Source of the DNA: Laburnicola sp. R22_1
Taxonomy: Eukaryota; Ascomycota; Dothideomycetes; Pleosporales; Didymosphaeriaceae
NCBI GenBank assembly: GCA_014281115.1
Contig: JACONQ010000005.1
Span: 3,906,001 to 3,970,000, forward strand
DNA: 64,000 nt
Reading direction: 5' to 3'
Shown: piece after piece, positions 10,237-20,628 of the stretch
Position numbering within the stretch: the first letter of the stretch is position 1
Layout: each line of letters starts with the position of its first letter
Notes under the pieces: generated by a model
The model's input: only the letters and a program-made list of their open reading frames with translations
Told to the model about the DNA's origin: nothing
Database searches by the model: none
Position numbers and translations under genes: made by a program

Positions 10237-13032
10237 ATGAACGCCACAGCAGGATATGCCCACGGTGCCGACGACGCGCATCACGACCGCCAGAATGCCC
10301 TCGCCGACATCCGCTTTGCCTCCATGGTGGACCCCGACCTCACGCCCTCCGAAGACGAGGGCCCCGACGAGCGCGTCCTGCAGCTGGAAACGGCGCAGTC
10401 GGCCATTGGAGTTAGCATTGGCCAGCAGCAGACGCGCCTGACCTCGCCCAAGACGCCGGCGGCGGAGAAGGCGGCTGCGCTCGAGGATAGCGACGGCGGC
10501 GTGCTCTTTGAGGGCTGGGAGCCGTCGCTGGAGCGGTCCGACGAACAGAGCGCCCCGCAGCCCATCCCCATCGAACGCCGGCATGGGACAACCAATTCAC
10601 ACGAGAAAGAGCACCTGGGCAGTGCGGACGCTGCAGAGAAGGAGCGACTCGAGCCGCTGCCTCCCCCGTGGCGGGCGACACCCCAGACCTCCACCACGGC
10701 CGACAACCACCGCGCCGCCCTGCGCGACACCCTCAACACCAAGTCTAGGCGGCGTACCCTGTCTGGGGGCGCGAGTGACTATTTCAAAAAGTATATACCT
10801 TTCAACATGCCGTCTTTGCCCAAGACATCCAGCGTACTCAATTTCTCACTCCCCAGTTTCTCCGCTTCTTCCTTTGACAGTATTGGCCGGCACCCCCATG
10901 CATCACCTGAGCACCGCAAGCGTGTCTCTCCGCCGCAGCGTCTCCGTGTATCCGGGAGTCTCGCGCAGCACGATGGCGCCCCGCTGTCAAGACCGGAGCA
11001 TCGTAGGAGCAGGTCCGATCCACGCAACCTCACCGGTGCCGATACACAGCGCGACTCCAGCCCCGCCACGGATGGCACCGTCACCCCAGATGCACCAAGC
11101 TCCAACCTGGACATGCGACCGCCGCCAGCTCTCCGCCGATCGACCTCAGAAGGCTCGCTTCTGGTCTACCGCACTCGATCTATAGCGTCGTCGCTTGGGG
11201 ACGACTCGCGATTTGAAAATGTGTCAGAGCAGGTGAACAACCGACTGAAGGCAATCAAGGATAGCTGGCAAGATTCAAACTTCAAATTCTCCGTTCCTTC
11301 TATGCCCTCCTTGCCTTCTATGCCTAATTTTGGGAATTTCACCAGAGAGGACCTGTTCCGGAACAAGAGTGGCGTGTCGACGCCGCGAGCAACAAACGGC
11401 GATGGACCTTCCAATGTCAGAGTCAGCTTCCTTGCAAACAATTCGAACTCACCCTCGAGACGAACTTCGACACGACAATTAAAAGCAAAGCCGAGCTCCA
11501 TGGACGCAGGAGGCATGGCTCCTGCTGGCGCCATAACACATCCCCACTTTACTCGTGCCCTCAATGATCTAGAAGGCGACCTGGTCATTCTGGGCGGCTA
11601 CCGAGGGTCCATTCTCCGTTCTGCAGAGCCGCCGCACCGTCAACTTTGGGTCCCCATTAAAGTCGGTCTAAATCTCCGGAAGGTGGATCTCGAAGTTGGC
11701 TTGAATCCCGAAGACGAAGAAAGCATGGAAGAGCGCATCATTCCGGGTGGGATGCTCACACGCATTGGGCCTATTGACATCGCGAAGCGCCTCTTCAAGC
11801 GTTTGCGAGCGTCTGAGAACGCGAAAGGTGGGCGACTGAGGGTACACGATTATGGTTATGATTGGAGGCTCTCACCACATTTGCTGAGTCAGCGCATGAT
11901 AAAGTTCCTTGAGAGCTTGCCATGCAATCAACCGGGCGTACGTGCAGAGAAACGAGGCGCTATTGTCATTGCTCATTCCCTAGGCGGACTGATCACGCGC
12001 CATGTGATCAACCAGCGACCCGAATTGGTAGCTGGGGTAGTGTATGCAGGCGTGCCTCAGAGGTGTATCAATATCCTGGGCCCTCTGCGTAACGGCGACG
12101 ACGTCCTCCTTTCATCTCGCGTGTTGACAGCGCAAGTGAACTTCACTATCCGCACCTCGTTTGCGCTCCTCCCCCTGGACGGCCAGTGCTTCATCAACAA
12201 GGACACCAAAGAAGAATACCCGGTCGACTTTTTCGACCCCAAGATGTGGGAAGAGTACAGCCTGTCACCGTGTATCGCCCCTGCGCTCCCTGCACCGGCC
12301 CCTCCCAGCTCGAACCTCAGCGTGAGCGGCTTGCTCACCGCAATGTCGCAAGCCCTCCCCGGTCGCAAGAACAGCATGAGCATGTCCAAAGGCAGCGACG
12401 GAACCCCCCGCTTCAGCAGCAACTCCCCCACCTCATCCACCTCCGCCCTCCGCGACACGGCGCAGACGGCGGCCGGCAAAATGGGCGACACGGGCGCCCA
12501 AGCCTCAGGCGTAGAACCCAAACTCCAACCCGACATGTACAGCAGCCAAGCGCACGCCTCCCCCTCCATCACCACCACGATCCCCCACGCCCAAGCCATG
12601 ACCTACCTCACGCGCACGCTCGCGCAAACCAAAAAATTCAAACAAGAGCTCGAGCACCGCCCCCACCACACGGCGGCGAACGCGTACCCGCCCATCGCGC
12701 TCATCTACGGCAAATCGACGCCGACGGTGTACGGGGCGAAGGTGGAGAGCCGCGAGGCGATTCGGCGCAGCGATGCGTATGATGAGCTTGCGTTTGCGAG
12801 TGGGGATGGGGTGGTGTTGGCGAGGGCGGCGATGGTGCCGAGGGGGTATAGTGTTGTTAGGGGGGGTGTGGTGCCGAGTGAGAGGGGGCATGTTACGCTG
12901 TTGGGGGATTTGGAGGCTGTCGGGAGGTGTCTTGTTGCTGTTTTGGGGGAGGAGGGGGGATTGGGCTGGGGGTGGGGGCGTTGGGGGGCGGGAAGGGGGA
13001 AGGAAGTGGGGTGGAGGGTGGGGAGTGAGTGA
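10237..13032 (+). CDS. LCAT-like alpha/beta-hydrolase (putative phospholipase/acyltransferase)
   Basis: Intronless, 931 residues from the ATG at 10237; the open frame continues upstream but reads as noise. The first 430 residues are disordered, rich in Ser/Pro/Arg. The catalytic part follows: VILGGYRGSIL, a YDWR motif (HDYGYDWRLSP) typical of lecithin:cholesterol acyltransferase-like enzymes, and the nucleophile elbow AHSLGG with Ser581. The other triad members fit Asp857 (SGDGVV) and His885 (RGHVTLL). A Ser/Ala/Pro-rich insertion of about 150 residues splits the catalytic domain between about 680 and 830. Predicted role: hydrolysis or transfer of acyl chains on lipids. The substrate cannot be read from sequence. 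No signal peptide is evident. The last 60 codons are extremely G-rich. Confidence 0.85.
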   Translation: MNATAGYAHGADDAHHDRQNALADIRFASMVDPDLTPSEDEGPDERVLQLETAQSAIGVSIGQQQTRLTSPKTPAAEKAAALEDSDGGVLFEGWEPSLERSDEQSAPQPIPIERRHGTTNSHEKEHLGSADAAEKERLEPLPPPWRATPQTSTTADNHRAALRDTLNTKSRRRTLSGGASDYFKKYIPFNMPSLPKTSSVLNFSLPSFSASSFDSIGRHPHASPEHRKRVSPPQRLRVSGSLAQHDGAPLSRPEHRRSRSDPRNLTGADTQRDSSPATDGTVTPDAPSSNLDMRPPPALRRSTSEGSLLVYRTRSIASSLGDDSRFENVSEQVNNRLKAIKDSWQDSNFKFSVPSMPSLPSMPNFGNFTREDLFRNKSGVSTPRATNGDGPSNVRVSFLANNSNSPSRRTSTRQLKAKPSSMDAGGMAPAGAITHPHFTRALNDLEGDLVILGGYRGSILRSAEPPHRQLWVPIKVGLNLRKVDLEVGLNPEDEESMEERIIPGGMLTRIGPIDIAKRLFKRLRASENAKGGRLRVHDYGYDWRLSPHLLSQRMIKFLESLPCNQPGVRAEKRGAIVIAHSLGGLITRHVINQRPELVAGVVYAGVPQRCINILGPLRNGDDVLLSSRVLTAQVNFTIRTSFALLPLDGQCFINKDTKEEYPVDFFDPKMWEEYSLSPCIAPALPAPAPPSSNLSVSGLLTAMSQALPGRKNSMSMSKGSDGTPRFSSNSPTSSTSALRDTAQTAAGKMGDTGAQASGVEPKLQPDMYSSQAHASPSITTTIPHAQAMTYLTRTLAQTKKFKQELEHRPHHTAANAYPPIALIYGKSTPTVYGAKVESREAIRRSDAYDELAFASGDGVVLARAAMVPRGYSVVRGGVVPSERGHVTLLGDLEAVGRCLVAVLGEEGGLGWGWGRWGAGRGKEVGWRVGSE

Positions 13033-13738
13033 AGGAGGGGGATAGATAGACATGGCTATAACTGGGGTAGACAAGATGGGCCGAGCAATCGGATTCGGGG
13101 TTCACGATACGATGGCATGATTGACGGTGTACATAGTTCGGTATGGAATATTAGATTCATGACATTGCATTACATCAGAGGGGTTCAAATGTGTCTCTTG
13201 CAGCGCCAGTAGCTGTATTATTTATAGTGACTTGACTAGTGGCTATTTTCTTCTTCCTTGCTTTCTGCGGTTCTGTATGCTTGAATATCCAACTAGTATG
13301 AAACCATCTCGCATGTATGGTTGCGGTTGTATTGTATTGTGTCCATGGAGAGAGAGGCTTGTGTTGATGCCGGCTGTGCCTGAGGCTGGGACGTGTGGTG
13401 AGTACGTTGTCGAAGGGTAGGGCGGGGCGCGTGAGGTGTTTGGTCTCGGACAGGAGGGCGAGCGGGGAGCGATGCATTGACTCTCTCTCTCTCTCTCTCC
13501 ATACAAGGGCGATGGCGGGAAGTCTGATATCGCAGATTTTGTCGCATCGCTGTCCTGGTCTAGCCTTGATGCCATGTCAGCGCGGTAGAAGTCTCGTGGA
13601 GCGATGCTGACCTAGCCTGTCGCTGAGGCTGGTTCCGCACAAGGCCCGCGTCTTTTCGGTCGACTTGTCGCATGGCGTAGGGGCGGTGTTGACACGCCAT
13701 TGAAGAAGAGAAGGGTATGTGGCATGTGGATAGATGGT
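13033..13738. other. convergent 3' spacer with (CT)n run
   Basis: Spacer between the lipase and SAP18 genes, which converge here. A CT dinucleotide run lies at 13481-13499. No gene seen. Confidence 0.6.
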
Positions 13739-14572
13739 CTACCACCGCCCTCTGCCGCGTCCTCGCCCACCACCTCCGCCTCCGCCTCCACCCCTCCAGT
13801 ATCCACCCTCCCGTTCCGGCGGCGCTTCACCCCGTCGCCACTCCCCAGACGGCACACCACCCGGATCTCTCCTGTCGTCGAATCTGCCCCCTCCACCTCT
13901 CCCACCCCCTCTTCCAAATCCAAACTCGCCACCTCCCCTCCCGCCATACCCATTCGCGTACTCCTGCCTCCCGCCCGCATACTCCCTCCCACCATAGTCC
14001 CGCCCGCCACCCCTCCCCCCAAACCCATCGCGCATCGGCGCTCCCCCCCTCGCAGGACCCGTCGGCACCGCCGCAGGCACAGCCTGCACACTCCCATCCG
14101 GCAACGGCGGAAAAATCGCACAAGCGACATAATCCCCAATCACAAACTTGGCCTCTCCCAAACTCTTGTCCGGCTCGCCATCCAACACCTTCAACGCCTC
14201 GCCCACCGCGGCCGCACCCTCCATCTCCGCACCCTCACTCTGCGCCCCCGCACCAACAACGACGCTCCCCAGATCGCGGGCTAGAAAGCGGGGCGGCACA
14301 TCGGGGCGTTGCGGGCCGTGGGTGTCGCCGTAGACGAGGCGGAAGGCGATGCGGGTGCCGGCGTAGGGGCGGGGGAGGAGGTTGGGAAGCGTGGTGAGGA
14401 GGAGGGAGGAGAGTTCGCGGAGGGTGCACGAGGGCCAGGTGTAGATTTGGAGGTTGGGGGGGAGGCGGTGGGTCGGGGCGAAGTCGTCGGGGTGGGGGAA
14501 GGCGGCGTGTTTGTAGAAGAGGCGGAGGAGGAAGGGGGTTGTGGTTTGGCGGTCGATTTTGGGGGCGGTCAT
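13739..14572 (-). CDS. SAP18: SAP18 family protein with RGG tail
   Basis: 277 residues from the ATG at 14572. The N-terminal half is the SAP18 fold: KIDRQTTTPFLLRLFYK (strand one, the family hallmark), LQIYTWPSCTLRELSSLL, RIAFRLVYGD and KFVIGDYVACAIFPP. SAP18 is a ubiquitin-like-fold subunit of Sin3-HDAC and of the ASAP complex bound to exon-junction/spliceosomal complexes. The C-terminal 100 residues are an RGG/GRG-rich tail that ends in a poly-Gly run, suggesting RNA binding; animal SAP18 lacks it. An upstream in-frame stretch before this ATG reads as 5' UTR. It is divergent from PRP18, another pre-mRNA-processing gene. Confidence 0.9.
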   Translation of the reverse strand: MTAPKIDRQTTTPFLLRLFYKHAAFPHPDDFAPTHRLPPNLQIYTWPSCTLRELSSLLLTTLPNLLPRPYAGTRIAFRLVYGDTHGPQRPDVPPRFLARDLGSVVVGAGAQSEGAEMEGAAAVGEALKVLDGEPDKSLGEAKFVIGDYVACAIFPPLPDGSVQAVPAAVPTGPARGGAPMRDGFGGRGGGRDYGGREYAGGRQEYANGYGGRGGGEFGFGRGGGRGGGGRFDDRRDPGGVPSGEWRRGEAPPEREGGYWRGGGGGGGGGRGRGRGRW

Positions 14573-14687
14573 TGTTGTGTTGTTGGTTGTTGGTTGTTGG
14601 GTGAGGGTGTGGACGTGTGTTCGGTGGGTATTGAAAGACCGTCCGTCGTGGTGGGGGATTATTACCTGGTTCGAGTCCGCACAATAC

Positions 14688-14718
<31 letters not shown>

Positions 14719-15001
14719 TCGGTGGGTATAAAATAGCTTAGTGGTGTGGCATGGGGTTGAGAGGGGGGGTTTGTTGAGAGAAGCTCAGGTGCTGAAAGCG
14801 GAACTGGGGATGCATTCAACGAAGCTGTAGCTTTTAGCGCGTCGGGATGGAAAATACATGTTCCGGCGCATGGCAATCGACAGGCGCAACCTTCTCTCGC
14901 CCACCAGGACAGGTGTGACAACCACCAGACTTGTCCAAAACATCGCTACAACTTACTCTACCCAGACGCAGCCACTTTCAGCACCTCCATACACCGCCGC
15001 C
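14573..15001. promoter_or_regulatory. shared divergent promoter of SAP18 and PRP18, with (GT)n run
   Basis: 429 bases separate the two start codons. A GT dinucleotide run occupies 14691-14718. Long alternating GT tracts can adopt Z-DNA and exclude nucleosomes, so this is a plausible but unproven regulatory feature. An in-frame ATG at 14858 would extend Prp18 by 48 residues. Confidence 0.5.
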
Positions 15002-16090
15002 ATGGATTTCGCAAAGCTGATGTCCGCCCACATCAACAAGAGCAAAGGAACAGCACCGCCCACCGAATCAAGCGACAAAAAGTTCCTCAAGCGCAGTGAG
15101 CTCGAAGCCCAGCGGCAAGCCGCCTACCGCGCCGAGCAAGAAGCAGCCGAGAAAGCACGACTGGATAAGCTTGCACGCAAGCGGAAAGCAGAGGAGGACG
15201 AGGCAGCAAAAGAAGAAGAGCGGCGCGAGAAGCGGAGGAAGCTAGCCGAGCAATCGAAGCAGCGAAGGGAAGAAGAGGCCGAGGAGGAGGAGCGCAGACG
15301 GAGGAAGCGACTAGGCCTCCCAGAACTACCGCCCAAGAAAATAGAGGGCGAGAACGAAGGCACGCCAGTTCCTGAAGACGAGGATATACAAGAGGAAGAA
15401 CTACTGGCGAAACTGCGGGCGCTCGACGAACCCGCCATTCTATTCGGCGAGACGCACAAACAGCGGCTCAAGCGGTACAAGAAGCGCGTCGGAGCAGACA
15501 GTCTCAAAGCGACCATGACGGACGGCCCCATCCCCACCACGCTCCAGCTCGTCCCAGAGAAAGACATGAAAGTCTCCCCGCAGCTCCCCAAGGACAAAGA
15601 GGGCCGCGAATTTCTCTTCCGCCAGCTAGCCAGCTACTTCACCATGGTGCTCCAAGAGTGGGCCTCGACGCTGGCGCGCCGCACCCTCGACGTAAAAACC
15701 AGCTACACGGGCAAACAAGCGTACAACGCCCTGCTCCAAGCGCTCGAGAACCTGCGCCCGCTCTTCAAGAAGCTCGAGAAATACGACCTCCCCGACAGCA
15801 TCCTCGAGCCCGTTGTGGAAATCGTGCACGCGGCGCAGGAGCGGCGCTATGTGGATGCCAACGACGGCTATCTGCGGCTGAGCATCGGGAAGGCGGCGTG
15901 GCCTATTGGCGTCACCATGGTGGGGATTCACGAGCGCAGTGCGCGCGAGAAGCTGCATGAGAGCGATAAGAATGCCGCGCATATTATGAGCGACGAGATT
16001 ACGAGGAAGTATTTGCAGAGTATTAAGCGGTGTTTGAGCTTTGCGCAGACGAGGTGGCCGCCCACGGATCAGTTGCAGTTGATGGGGTAG
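15002..16090 (+). CDS. PRP18: pre-mRNA-splicing factor 18
   Basis: 362 residues from the ATG at 15002 in a GCCGCCATGG context. Prp18 acts in the second catalytic step of splicing with Slu7 and the U5 snRNP. Residues 30-105 form a charged coiled coil (AEEERREKRRK-like). Residues 137-162 are the splicing-factor motif shared with Prp4 (KLRALDEPAILFGETHKQRL). Residues 200-355 are the helical Prp18 domain (FLFRQLASYFTMVLQEW, YNALLQALENLRPLFKKLE, GYLRLSIGKAAWPIGVTMVG, IMSDEITRKYLQSIKR). The GKAAWPIGVTMVGIHERSAR segment matches the conserved loop of the family. No intron is visible. The in-frame upstream ATG at 14858 is discussed under findings. Confidence 0.95.
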   Translation: MDFAKLMSAHINKSKGTAPPTESSDKKFLKRSELEAQRQAAYRAEQEAAEKARLDKLARKRKAEEDEAAKEEERREKRRKLAEQSKQRREEEAEEEERRRRKRLGLPELPPKKIEGENEGTPVPEDEDIQEEELLAKLRALDEPAILFGETHKQRLKRYKKRVGADSLKATMTDGPIPTTLQLVPEKDMKVSPQLPKDKEGREFLFRQLASYFTMVLQEWASTLARRTLDVKTSYTGKQAYNALLQALENLRPLFKKLEKYDLPDSILEPVVEIVHAAQERRYVDANDGYLRLSIGKAAWPIGVTMVGIHERSAREKLHESDKNAAHIMSDEITRKYLQSIKRCLSFAQTRWPPTDQLQLMG

Positions 16091-16662
16091 GGATGGTGTT
16101 TCTTGGGCTGTGAGCGGTCTGGGGGTATCCTCTTTGGAGGCGTTGATAGAGTATGCATATATGGATGTGTGATCGTGTGAATGATGATGTTTTGAAAGGG
16201 GGCATTACCGTGGTGGGAATATCTTTCTCCCATGCACTCGATTGCAAACACTGCCTAGCCCGCTTACCCGTTGGGGTTCAAGACTAAATATAATAATAAA
16301 GAGAGGGAATAATTAGTCCACTTCCGTTTCTCTGCGCCTACATTGAACGTATCGGTAAATGCAACGGGCCTTGGTCATTAAAGATGCGAGCTATCAAATT
16401 ATCAAAAAGCAGACTCTGGTGCAACACGCGGGAATCAAAAATTTGTCTTTGTGGGATATTGTCGTGGTCGCGGTTGCCCTCTCCAGAAACCCCACCATGA
16501 GACGCGGTAATGACGCGCGTTCATGTGTGGGGTACTTGGTGCAGCAGCTCAACTTCATACCTCACCCAATCGCCGCCAATACACAAGAGCCAAACCTGGG
16601 AGGCTAGTTGAACGACATCACCCATTTCGTGGCCCTCGCAAAGGTCTAGGGCCGGTGTTGTT
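16091..16662. other. intergenic, promoter of DML1
   Basis: 572 bases between PRP18 and DML1, both on the plus strand. Only chance frames are present. It holds the PRP18 3' UTR and the DML1 promoter. Confidence 0.6.
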
Positions 16663-18568
16663 ATGCGCGAAATCGTCACCCTTCAGTTCGGGCAGCAGAG
16701 TAACTATCTCGGTACTCATTTTTGGAACACGCAGGTAGGCTCGACCACACGCGTGCTTTCCTGATTTAGCTTCCTCATACGATTTTTCCGGCCGTTGCCC
16801 ATCTCACCGTCTGTTCTCTTACTTACTTGTCTTGAAGGAGTCATACTTCACCTACCCGCCTGATGCTGAATCACCAGTCGACCATGACATCCACTTCCGG
16901 CCCGGCGTGGCCCCAGACGGGACCGACACCTTCACCCCTCGAGCGCTCATCTACGACCTCAAAAATGCCTTTGGGAGCATGAAGAAGGTGAATGCGCTGT
17001 ACGAGCCCGAGGAAGATGCCAACGTCGATCGTTCTGGAGTCTGGTCATCGAAGCCGATCATACAACGGTCTGATCCCATACAACCATCCTCATATCAGAC
17101 ACACCTCGATGCAGGCCTTGATCCTCCTCCACTCAGTGCTTCAACCGTCCGCTACTGGTCTGATTACTCACGTGTATACTACCATCCAAAGTCATTGGTT
17201 CAGTTGTCCGAGTTTGAGATCAACGACAGTCTAATGCCCTTTGAGAAGTGGCAGGTCGGCCTGGACTTGTTCGAGAAGCTGGAGAGAGATGTCGATTTGG
17301 TAGATCGGGACTTGAGACCCTTCGTTGAGGAGTGCGATGGCATTCAAGGCCTTCAAATCATTACTGGCATAGACGATGCTTGGGGAGGATGGGCTAGCGG
17401 CTGGTTGGAAAGACTACGGGATGAGTATGGAAAGCTGAGCATCTGGACATGGGGCTTGGGAGACCAAGGCGGAAATATGTCGACACCGAGGGTACGAGGT
17501 CTTCGTAAAGCAGGTTCCTACCACTAACACATACAGGAGAAGCGATTGCGGCAGATTGAAAACTCGTCACAGTCACTATACGCGCTCGCTGAACAGTCAT
17601 CGGTGTATATCCCCATGTCGAACACTCCGATCAAAACTCCGTCATACCTTTCCTTAGACAGCACCTTACAATGGCACGTTGGCGCGCTTCAGGCGGTGGC
17701 ACTCGAGAGCATGACAATGTCTTCCCGCCTAAGATCCACCTATGGCGGCCGAGGAACTCTTCAAGGCATCGAGGAGACAGTCAACAGCACTGGAGAGCGT
17801 CGGATCGCTAAGCTGGAAATGAGCATTGCTGATCCTGATGTTTTATCAGAAAAGGCATCAGAGCAAATTGCTCGAGCCGAGAAGGAGGGCTCCATCATCT
17901 CGTCTCGAACAAGCGAACCAGACCAGCAGTTGACCGATTTCGATATTGATGTCTTCACCAAAGACTATAGAATTGGAGCGCCACGGCCAACAAAGCGGGA
18001 CCACATCTTCGGCAGAGCGGAAGCTGCACGAGGCGAGTGGAATGTCACCGAAGACCGCGATCCTCACGATAGGTTTGACGCAGGGCCAGCGGTGCAAAGG
18101 TACGTTACATTCAAATTGCCGCGCTATGATATCATTTGCCCGTCACATGCATGGGCACCGAGTACAGGAGAGGAGTTAGCGACCAGTAGCTCATCGCGCT
18201 ATCACAAACGTGCCACGATGACTGTGAAAGTCAAACAGCCGAATGCCCATCCTGGTGATTTCTGTGAGAAAGAGCTAATCATAACTGATTTTAGGTTCGC
18301 GGCATCGTTGCTTTTCCCTCTTCTTGATAGCTTCCCGCAATCGATATTCGACGTCGGCACGGGCGAGACACGCAAAATCGCTGTATACGCAGGTCTCACG
18401 ACTAGCACAGCGGTCGCGGACCAGGTGAGGGCTGTTGAACAAATTGTGCGCCGACTGCATATGGTGAGTCTTGACGAGCGCGAGGCGCTCTGCAACGGGC
18501 TGCAAACGATGGCAGAGGCATACGACGAAGGTTGGGACAGTGGGAGTGGCGGCGAGGAGGACGACTGA
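16663..18568 (+). CDS. DML1: Misato/DML1 tubulin-like mitochondrial inheritance protein
   Basis: Three exons: 16663-16734, 16838-17491 and 17537-18568, all phase 0, 585 residues. Intron 1 is 103 bases; intron 2 is 45 bases with branch CACTAAC. The 24-residue first exon is the tubulin-like start MREIVTLQFGQQSNYLGTHF, diagnostic for Misato/DML1 and easily missed because it is so short. The family has a GTPase-tubulin-like N-terminal segment and is needed for mitochondrial DNA inheritance and morphology in yeast and animals. Other matches: TPRALIYDLKNAFGSMKK, QGLQIITGIDDAWGGWASGW, RYVTFKLPRYDII and FRFAASLLFPLLDSFPQSIF. It ends in an acidic SGSGGEEDD tail. A possible extra short intron at about 18255-18294 is not needed, since the frame stays open. 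Confidence 0.93.
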
Positions 18569-20628
18569 AGATGCCGGTTCGACCGGCAGCCTTGTTGAAC
18601 GCCGATATCACCTGCGTCCCGAGCAGGCAGTCTGACCGCGGCAAGTGGGTATATTTCGCCTTGTTGTCAATAAATGCAGCCCACTATCGATAATCGCAGT
18701 ATCTCGGCATCCTGGTTCCTCAGGCATCTCGCGCGTTAGAGTCGGTTATTAGTCTACGCTAGCAAGTAATCAGCAAGCGCCATACTGTTCTAGGCACACA
18801 CTGCCGCTACCTTCGTATGAGGAATCTGATCCTACGTCATCGCCGAGAGAAAAAAGTTCCGCTTCAGACGCCGGTGCGTGGGAGCGCCGAACCTCAGATC
18901 ACTCGGTGTTGTGATATCGTCGGTTGCATGTGCGCGGCCCAAACATGTCATGGACTCTTCGGCGGAACGCCGTCCAGCCATCGGCGCGGTGCCGACCCGC
19001 TCGCCATGAAGTTGGCATGAACTGTGGTCCACGAAATGGACGGTCCCAGAATGCCTTTGGGCTGGAGCGACTTATTGCAGACACGTATCCAGATAGCAGC
19101 ACAGAACTGCCGCTATGCATTGTATGAGTGCATCCACTGCAGCAGCTAGCCAACTGGCTGTCCAGTCAATAAGGCAACGCTCTGCATATGGACGTTAGGC
19201 GGGCTTCAGTAAGGGACTGGTTCTCCTCCACTTGGAGGCGGCCCCAATCCAACGGCTGCAGGAACGCTCGAGAAGGTAGCGGGGTAGCTCAGGGGAAGCC
19301 TCCGAGAGGCAAACTTGCTGAAGCGCAGGTCCTCGTTGTCGCAAAACGACGGAGCTCGAAACCCAGATGGTGGTGATATCATGGGCGCGATGGCAGGGGA
19401 CGGAGCGCAAGCGAGCGTTGCGGCCACGGCAGGAACTTCCAGCTCCAGCCCTCCCAGCCTTCTCTCCACAAATTGCAACTTGGCCAACCGCATCAACGGA
19501 TGTCAGCGCACAAGGCGTCGCATCCGTGCGTTTCGATAAAGAGCCCTGCGTGGATCGCCATCGTGTGCCGTGGGCGCCGGCGGTAAAAGCGCATCGCGGT
19601 GCTTCCGCGACCATGTACCCCGCCATCGCGATAGCAACCACGCAGAAACCAGCCCTCGCGCGACAAGACGCCGCTCGCGTGTATGCTGAAACGCCTCCCA
19701 CGGCTTGTGAACGGCCCAACGTGGATAAGCCGACGAACGAGCATGCTGACCGCGTGTGTGACAGCGTGCACCGTTCACTGTCTGTGGGCCCACTCGATCA
19801 CTCTCAACAAGGCTGGCGGGACAAGCAGGTTTCGAACCTGATCGAAGATCGCCGTGGCCCTAATTTTGGCTACCCCCCGTCCGGCCATCCCGCTAACAAA
19901 CGCTCCTGTGTGTGGCATCATAGGTACGAACTTTCGGATAGTCTACGACTCGGGGGCAGTCATGTCGAGATGCCTGATGGATGGATTCTCGAATACCTAG
20001 CTCTTGGTCTGATATCTACTGGTGACTCGGCAGGGGTTAGCTGCATCGTTCAACCTCATTTTCTGCATCTCGATGCAAGCTACCAGAAGACTCCTAGAAC
20101 GAGCCCAATGGACGGCGCCAGCCATAGCGTGCTGGCTGACATCCCAGTAAGCTGCATGCAGATTTTTTGAGTTGGCATCCCAACGGGCGGTCGGAGGTCA
20201 GCCTGGAATATCGAATTGCCTCTCTGGTCGACCTCACCCCACCGGCCATGGGTTTTTGCTCCATTTATACGAGAGCTCGCCTCATGCTTACTGTGCCCAA
20301 TGCCAACATGACACCGCCGATACGGGCAAATCGACCATTCGCTTAGCACATGCAACCTTGCCGTTTCCACAGCAGAAGCTGTAGCTGGGCCGACTATCCA
20401 GCAGGCTGTAGGGCGTTGCTAGCCTCCCTCCTGCCGTTTATATGGGATTGCCCGCCCTCGTTTGGCCATCTCTTAGCCTCACCTTGCACAGTGATTCGGA
20501 TCGACCCAGCCTTCGCTCATCGCTCCCAGCCTTCGACGGTCGCAACTCGCTCGCTACGGTTGCACTGTACCCTTCGTTATTATATATCGACTGCCTGTCA
20601 AGCTCGTCATTGAAGGATCAAGGAAAAC
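18569..20628. other. long intergenic region, no supported gene
   Basis: 2.06 kb. A plus-strand frame of 267 codons (19367-20170) and overlapping minus-strand frames have no recognisable domain or biased composition. The right part is the promoter of the wall-protein gene. A tRNA T-arm-like sequence near 19828-19842 is considered and rejected below. Confidence 0.5.

Noticed and set aside
9474..10247. Minus-strand frame of 257 codons upstream of the lipase
   Set aside because: No domain, low-information composition and overlap with the lipase 5' end.
18255..18294. Extra 31- or 40-base intron in DML1 exon 3
   Set aside because: The frame is open throughout and neither length is a multiple of three, so splicing would break it.
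19813..19890. tRNA-like sequence on the minus strand (GGTTCGAAACC-type T-arm with GCGGGA/TCCCGC possible acceptor pairing)
   Set aside because: Spacing between the T-arm and acceptor is wrong by two bases and no acceptable D-arm or anticodon arm can be drawn.
19367..20170. Plus-strand frame of 267 codons in the DML1-wall protein spacer
   Set aside because: No recognisable motif, no good splice context, and overlapping frames of similar length on the other strand.
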